64,000 nucleotides of DNA from Deltaproteobacteria bacterium (GTDB lineage Bacteria; Myxococcota; JACPTQ01). Positions 60,369 to 64,000 of this stretch are shown here, one piece after another. Below the pieces are notes generated by a model. It worked only from the letters and a program-made list of their open reading frames with translations. It did not search any database and was not told the DNA's origin. The stretch is taken from positions 62,001-126,000 of the forward strand of contig JACPTQ010000044.1 of assembly GCA_016192705.1 (NCBI GenBank). Direction: 5' to 3'. How positions within the stretch are numbered: the first letter of the stretch is position 1; each line of letters starts with the position of its first letter. Made by a program: the position numbers and the translations under genes.

Positions 60369-60398
60369 GATATCGCTCGCTCGCGGACACGGTGTCAA
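60369..60398 (-). promoter_or_regulatory. Stranded native tRNA-Phe promoter
   Basis: On the minus strand a perfect TTGACA (60393-60398) and a GATATC/TATCTT -10-like box (GATATC at 60369-60374) are spaced 18 bp and lie about 34 bp before the tRNA half at 60335. This looks like the original tRNA promoter, cut from its gene by island insertion. It should now transcribe the tRNA half and run into the AbrB-like gene. Confidence 0.6.
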
Positions 60399-60511
60399 GT
60401 CGAGCCATATGCGGGGTTCAGGTCGTCCAACGAATGCCGGAACGCTCGCGGAGGGCAATGTGCTTGTAGATTGTGAGTCGGATCGGCGAGGCGCGTGCTA
60501 GGCTCGTGGCG

Positions 60512-61282
60512 ATGGACACGGAAACGACATTTATTACGGGCGGATCATCGGGGATCGGTCGCGCGCTGGCGCTCGAGCTCGCGCGACGGGGGCGCGCTGT
60601 TGGGCTTATGGCGCGGCGCGAGGATGAGCTTCGGAGCGCTTCGGCTGAGATTGAGAAAGCGGGCGGACGCGTCGCTTGGGCGGTTGCCGATGTTGTCGAC
60701 GCAAAAGCGATGCGCGCGGCTTTCGAAAGGCTGGAAGCGGCGCTCGGGTCCCCCGACTGCGTGGTTGCGAATGCGGGTTACGGCGTTATGTCAAAACCGG
60801 AACGGGTTACGGCCGATGCCGTCGCTAAGATGTTTGACGTCAATGTGATCGGCGCGGTGAGGCTCGTTGAGCTCGCGCTGCCCGGGATGCTCGCGCGCGG
60901 GCGGGGGCATCTCGTGGCGGTGTCGAGCCTTGCGGGGATTCGGGCGATGCCGCGTGCGGCGGCTTACGGCGCGACAAAGGCGGCGCTCACGCATTTTTTT
61001 GAGAGCCTGCGCATCGACTTGAAGCCGCGTGGAATCGACGTGACGGTCGTGACGCCGGGGTTCGTGAAAACGCCGCTCACAGCGACGAATAACTTTAAGA
61101 TGCCGTTTCTCGTCGAGGTCGACGACGCAGGACGCACCATCGCGCGTGGGATCGCGGCGCGCCGGCGCACCGTCGCTTTTCCGTGGCCGCTCGCGACGCT
61201 CGCCCGTGTTGGCGCGACGCTTCCTGCGCCACTTTACGAACGCATCGTTGCGCGCAAGTCGTTGCCGACGCCGCGCTCCTGA
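60512..61282 (+). CDS. Short-chain dehydrogenase/reductase
   Basis: A 256-residue SDR. TFITGGSSGIGRALALELAR is the NAD(P) loop, VANAGYG follows, and SSLAGIRAMPRAAAYGATKAA holds the catalytic Ser and YxxxK. The Arg-rich segment after strand 2 (ARRED) suggests NADP(H). Substrate unknown; similar enzymes act on lipids or polyols. The ATG at 60512 was chosen over upstream starts because it begins just before the first strand. It lies 15 bp before the GH57 gene and is probably cotranscribed. Confidence 0.88.
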   Translation: MDTETTFITGGSSGIGRALALELARRGRAVGLMARREDELRSASAEIEKAGGRVAWAVADVVDAKAMRAAFERLEAALGSPDCVVANAGYGVMSKPERVTADAVAKMFDVNVIGAVRLVELALPGMLARGRGHLVAVSSLAGIRAMPRAAAYGATKAALTHFFESLRIDLKPRGIDVTVVTPGFVKTPLTATNNFKMPFLVEVDDAGRTIARGIAARRRTVAFPWPLATLARVGATLPAPLYERIVARKSLPTPRS

Positions 61283-61297
61283 GCTAGAAGCCGTCCC

Positions 61298-63430
61298 ATG
61301 AATCAACCGCTTCAACTTCTCCTCTGCATCCACAACCACCAGCCCGTTGGGAACTTTGATGCGGTCCTCCGCGACGCTTTTGACCGCTGCTATCGGCCGT
61401 TTCTGGAAGTGCTTGCGCGGCACCCGCGGGTTCGATTGACGCTGCACTTCACGGGGCCGCTGCTCGATTGGTTCGCCGCGCATGAACCGGCGTTTCTTAC
61501 CGACGTTCGTGGTCTTGTTGCGCGCCGACAGGTTGAAATCATGGGTGGCGGCTACTACGAGCCTATTTTGTCGGCGATTCCGGCTGAAGACGCGATCGGT
61601 CAGATCGCGATGATGACCGACTTTTGCGAGCGCTCGTTTGGCGCGACGCCGATTGGGGCGTGGCTTGCGGAACGCGTGTGGGATGGCGATTTACCGCGCG
61701 TTTTGCACACGGCTGGGGTTCAGTACACGCTCGTTGACGACACCCATTTCATGTCGGCTGGGCTGCTCGACGATCCACTCGCGGGGTATTTCACAACCGA
61801 GAAGTCGGGATTGCCGGTCGGCGTGTTTCCGATATCGCGCGGGCTTCGGTATCGAATTCCGTTTCAGCCGGTCGACGAGGTGCTTGCCTATTTGCGGCGC
61901 CTGCACGCCGAATGCGGGCCGGTCGCGGTTACGTACGGCGACGACGGCGAGAAGTTTGGGCTTTGGCCCGGGACGGCCGAGTGGGTTTTTGGAAAGGGCT
62001 GGCTCGAGCAGTTTTTTGCCGCGCTCGAGGAGAATTCGACGTGGATTGAGGCGACGCCGGTGGGTGAGGCGTTCGCAGAGCGGGCGGCGCGCGGGATCGT
62101 TTACTTGCCGACGGCGTCGTATGAGGAGATGGGCGAATGGACGTTGCCGTCTGATGCGCAAGCGCGGGCACACGATGTTCGTGGCAAGCTTGAGGCGCGC
62201 GGTGAGCTCGACGAAGCGCGGCCGTTTTTGCGGGGCGGAATTTGGCCGAACTTTTTCTCGAAGTACGCCGAGTCGGATTGGCTCCACAAGCGCATGCTCG
62301 ATGTTTCGCGGCGGTTGCGTGGTGCGACGCTTGCGAGCGGCGCGCGGGCTCTGGCGACGCGCGAGCTTTACCAGGCCCAGTGCAACTGCGGGTATTGGCA
62401 TGGCCTCTTCGGCGGGCTCTATTACCAACATCTTCGGCACGCGGCGTGGGAGCACCTGATCCGTGCTGAACGCGTGGTGGATGCGGCCGGTGGGCGTGCG
62501 GTTCGGCGCGCTGACATCGATTGCGATCTTGAGGACGAAGTGGTTCTTGCGACGAAAGACGCGGTGGCCGCGATTCGTCCGCATCGGAGCGCGACGTTGT
62601 GTGAGCTCGATTCGCGCACGGGAGAAACGAATTTCCTTTCGGTGCTGACGAGGCGACGCGAGGGGTATCACGCAAAGCTCGACGCGGCGAAGACAAGGGA
62701 TGCGGCCGATGCGAGCGCCGCCCCCAAGTCGATTCACGACATCGCCGCCGTTAAGGAAGAGGGTCTTGCCGAAAAGCTGATTGTTGATCCGCACGATCGC
62801 GCGTCGTTTTACGATCACTTTTTAGATGCCGAGTGCACGGTCAACGATGCCTCGCGCGGGCGTGCGGCCGAGCTTGGAGATTTCGTTGGTGCGTCCTACG
62901 AGGTTGCGGGGATCGATGATGGCCCAGAATGGGCGCGGGTTCGATGCGTGCGACGTGGCGTCGTGCGCGGTTGCGATCTCGAAGTCGAAAAGCGATTTTC
63001 GCTCGCCCACCATCGGCCAACGCTTGAGGTAAATGTGATCCTCACCAACCTCTCTGACGCGGAGGTGCCGGTTGTCTATGCAACCGACGTCGCGTTCACG
63101 CTGCTCGCAGCCCCGGCAGATGCGACGTCGCGTTACGCCGAGGTTGCGGGCGCGCGACACTCACTCGCCGAGACGCTCAGTTTGTCGGACGTGTCGGGCG
63201 CGGTGGCGTTCGACGGCGATCGAAACGTCGGGCTCCGGGCGAGATTCGGGTCGCCGCTCGAGTTTTGGCAATTTGCGCTGGAGACGGTTTCGCAATCGGA
63301 AGGCGGGCTGGAGAGTACGTATCAGGGGACCGTGTGGATGGCGGTGTGGCGAGGCGTTCTCGCGCCGCGCCGTGAGCAACGAATTGTTGTGGCCCTTGAT
63401 TTTGGGAATCGGGAGGCCGTGGGCGTTTAG
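61298..63430 (+). CDS. GH57 4-alpha-glucanotransferase/alpha-amylase-like enzyme
   Basis: A 710-residue GH57 enzyme. The N-terminal barrel has LLLCIHNHQPVGNF, MGGGYYEPILSAIP, GAWLAERVWD (nucleophile Glu125) and YGDDGEKFG (catalytic Asp at 215/216). The middle helical part (FYNFFSK-like NFFSKYAESDWLHKRML, QCNCGYWHGLFGGLY) and the C-terminal beta domain correspond to DUF1925 and DUF1926 found in Thermococcales-type 4-alpha-glucanotransferases. It would disproportionate alpha-1,4-glucans such as glycogen, complementing the GH15 and trehalose genes at the left of the window. Confidence 0.92.
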   Translation: MNQPLQLLLCIHNHQPVGNFDAVLRDAFDRCYRPFLEVLARHPRVRLTLHFTGPLLDWFAAHEPAFLTDVRGLVARRQVEIMGGGYYEPILSAIPAEDAIGQIAMMTDFCERSFGATPIGAWLAERVWDGDLPRVLHTAGVQYTLVDDTHFMSAGLLDDPLAGYFTTEKSGLPVGVFPISRGLRYRIPFQPVDEVLAYLRRLHAECGPVAVTYGDDGEKFGLWPGTAEWVFGKGWLEQFFAALEENSTWIEATPVGEAFAERAARGIVYLPTASYEEMGEWTLPSDAQARAHDVRGKLEARGELDEARPFLRGGIWPNFFSKYAESDWLHKRMLDVSRRLRGATLASGARALATRELYQAQCNCGYWHGLFGGLYYQHLRHAAWEHLIRAERVVDAAGGRAVRRADIDCDLEDEVVLATKDAVAAIRPHRSATLCELDSRTGETNFLSVLTRRREGYHAKLDAAKTRDAADASAAPKSIHDIAAVKEEGLAEKLIVDPHDRASFYDHFLDAECTVNDASRGRAAELGDFVGASYEVAGIDDGPEWARVRCVRRGVVRGCDLEVEKRFSLAHHRPTLEVNVILTNLSDAEVPVVYATDVAFTLLAAPADATSRYAEVAGARHSLAETLSLSDVSGAVAFDGDRNVGLRARFGSPLEFWQFALETVSQSEGGLESTYQGTVWMAVWRGVLAPRREQRIVVALDFGNREAVGV

Positions 63431-63445
63431 CGATCCGTTGAGAAA

Positions 63446-64000
63446 TCATCGGGCGATCGGGTTTATGTCGATCGATCCCGCGTCGATGCTGGGCGTCGTG
63501 GCGATGTCGAAGGGCCCGAGCGAACCGGTTGCGCGCACGGCACTTGGGTTTCCGCCGAAGCTCTCCGGCAACAAAACACCGACCATGACCTTCGCGCCGC
63601 GGAGCCCCTCGAATCGGAAACTCCCGTTCGCGTTTGTGTCCGTCGCGGCGAGAAGATTGATCGACGCGAGGGGTGGCTGTTGAACGCGACCGTCTGTCGG
63701 GAAACGGTAAAGCGCCACCCGCAAGTTGGGTGCCGCACGGCCCCGGATCGTGACGACACCCGAAACGGATCCGTTTGCATCGGTGCGCGCTTCGTTCGCC
63801 GACAAATCCGTCGCCCGTTTGTCGCCCATTCCTTGTGCGGCGCGCTCGAGCTCCGCGGCGCGCGCGGCGCTGCCGACGTTTCGCGCGATTGCGGCGAGTC
63901 GACTTTTCTGGCCAGCGCTTCTTGCGAGAAATCGCGATTCGTCGAGTAAGAAGCCGCTCACCTCGCGAACGGCCGCTGTGACGGGCATTCGCGGAATACG
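63446..64000 (-). CDS. Protein with carboxypeptidase-regulatory-like domain (start off the right edge)
   Basis: The frame stays open to the window edge, so at least the last 184 residues are seen. Residues before the C-terminus include VSGVVTIRGRAAPNLRVALY and TNANGSFRFEGLRGAKVMVG, a prealbumin-like carboxypeptidase regulatory domain as found in surface proteins. The upstream part is helical and Ala/Arg-rich. The protein ends SIDINPIAR. Convergent with the GH57 gene (15 bp apart). Confidence 0.7.
   Translation of the reverse strand, partial: RIPRMPVTAAVREVSGFLLDESRFLARSAGQKSRLAAIARNVGSAARAAELERAAQGMGDKRATDLSANEARTDANGSVSGVVTIRGRAAPNLRVALYRFPTDGRVQQPPLASINLLAATDTNANGSFRFEGLRGAKVMVGVLLPESFGGNPSAVRATGSLGPFDIATTPSIDAGSIDINPIAR

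Overview
The window is GC-rich, densely coded bacterial chromosome. Several secreted or lipid-anchored proteins carry long runs of Asp-Ala-Gly linkers, lipoprotein sensor-like genes are abundant, and a SerA, PriA and GlmS of ordinary bacterial type are present. Taken together this points to a Myxococcota-like (former Deltaproteobacteria) organism. That is an inference from style and gene content; no rRNA or marker tree was available.

Left chromosomal part (1-31658). A trehalose/alpha-glucan locus (otsA fused to a membrane sensor-like domain, otsB, MarR regulator, divergent GH15 enzyme) is followed by an orphan histidine kinase translationally coupled to a CPA2-type cation/proton antiporter. 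Next comes a long minus-strand run: AbrB/MazF toxin-antitoxin pair, serA, CPBP protease, HEAT/cyclophilin lipoprotein, and a second MazF pair. Then follow a di-haem cytochrome divergent from a GH30-like lipoprotein, an operon of formylglutamate amidohydrolase-like gene, galU, a small exported protein and priA, a tandem pair of paralogous lipoproteins with Asp-Ala-Gly linkers, an FkbM methyltransferase, a GlmU-like protein whose catalytic residues look lost, and glmS.

Genomic island (about 31691-60294, 28.6 kb). A tRNA-Phe gene lies directly beside glmS, and an exact 41-bp copy of its 5' half recurs at 60295-60335. Between the repeats are a tyrosine integrase, a leaderless-type promoter driving an HTH protein, an MNT/HEPN toxin-antitoxin pair and a five-gene overlapping operon. 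That operon carries type I restriction-modification genes with an embedded HEPN protein (DUF3644-like) and a terminal SF1 helicase fused to a Vsr/MTES_1575-like nuclease. The island also has an XRE regulator with a perfect 16-bp palindrome, a Phd/RelE pair, a WYL regulator, a group of host-style lipoprotein/FHA/RING genes, and a replication module (HTH/Xis-like protein, primase-helicase, family A DNA polymerase). No relaxase, conjugation, portal or capsid gene was recognised, so it looks like an integrative element or satellite-like island that carries its own replication and defence genes. The element restores the 5' half of the tRNA gene, leaving the probable native tRNA promoter stranded at the far right end, where it now points into an AbrB-like gene.

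Right chromosomal part (60336-64000). A short-chain dehydrogenase, a GH57 4-alpha-glucanotransferase-like enzyme (again alpha-glucan metabolism) and the C-terminal part of a protein with a carboxypeptidase-regulatory-like domain running off the edge.

The strongest candidate for an undescribed system is the five-gene hsdM-hsdS-HEPN-hsdR-helicase/nuclease operon (35687-46615) with its divergent palindrome-controlled regulator.
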